A DNA stretch of 14,366 nucleotides from an uncultured Clostridium sp. Lineage in GTDB: Bacteria; Bacillota; Clostridia; TANB77; CAG-508. Under the pieces are notes generated by a model. That model ran no database searches, was not told the DNA's origin, and saw nothing but the letters and a program-made list of their open reading frames with translations. Made by a program: the position numbers and the translations under genes. Location: assembly GCA_900553405.1 (NCBI GenBank), contig USDF01000039.1, positions 1 through 14,366 of the forward strand, read 5' to 3'. Of this stretch, positions 14,307 to 14,366 are shown piece after piece; the stretch's first letter is position 1; the number at the start of each line of letters is the position of its first letter.

Positions 14307-14317
14307 CATCTTTTTTT
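14291..14317 (+). terminator. Rho-independent terminator of the two-component operon
   Basis: AGATGCTA (14291-14298), loop of five A, TAGCATCT (14304-14311), then a run of T to 14317. The TAG stop of the kinase gene is in the right arm. Confidence 0.85.
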
Positions 14318-14320
14318 ATA

Positions 14321-14360
14321 TAGTAGGAAAGTTCTCCTTGTAGGAGAACTTTCTGTACTA
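14321..14360. repeat. Second hairpin beyond the terminator, near the window edge
   Basis: GAAAGTTCTCC (14327-14337) and GGAGAACTTTC (14343-14353) form a perfect 11-base stem around a TTGTA loop. It is extended by TAGTA/TACTA with a bulge to 14360. No T run is visible before the window ends. Confidence 0.6.
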
Positions 14361-14366
14361 GATAAA

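Overview
The window is very AT-rich, single-genome bacterial DNA (mostly A-ending codons, strong AGGAGG-type ribosome binding sites, frequent TTG starts). It fits a spore-forming low-GC Firmicute of the class Clostridia, probably an uncultured or gut-type lineage. The best markers are a spoIVFA-spoIVFB pair, a spore photoproduct lyase (splB) remnant and a DUF4364 protein. No rRNA, tRNA, CRISPR array, insertion sequence or phage structural gene is visible.

Layout. Positions 1-734 hold the 3' part of a surface-type gene. Its C-terminal module (about 503-668) has about half G+C and is poor in A, inside a gene that is otherwise A-rich. This resembles the variable region of a diversity-generating retroelement (DGR) target, and it carries a frameshift at a tandem AGGC. 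A terminator follows. Positions 966-2634 are spoIVFA-spoIVFB (membrane regulator with a LytM domain, plus an M50 intramembrane protease). Positions 2651-5170 hold scpB, with a near-consensus promoter, and proS. A bidirectional terminator separates proS from a convergent DUF4364 gene (minus strand), which is divergent from a membrane-anchored J-domain protein gene. Next come a DapB-fold NAD(P)-dependent dehydrogenase (6590-7666), an unannotated 59-codon minus-strand gene with its own promoter (7751-7930), trmB (8106-8765), a frameshifted splB (8901-9909), a hairpin-rich gap, metG (10197-11786) with a 55-codon downstream gene, and an OmpR-type response regulator with its sensor kinase (12068-14306).

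Functional reading. Much of the window is housekeeping: chromosome segregation (ScpB), tRNA charging (ProRS, MetRS) and tRNA modification (TrmB). Around this sit sporulation and spore-repair genes and one two-component system. In the model system SpoIVFA/SpoIVFB process pro-sigma-K in the mother cell and SplB repairs spore DNA on germination. Here splB looks inactive as written.

The most interesting signals are the A-depleted, C/T-ending codon block in the first gene (possible DGR target), the two frameshifted genes, the spore photoproduct lyase that also seems to lack its hydrogen-donor cysteine, and two small genes with good expression signals.
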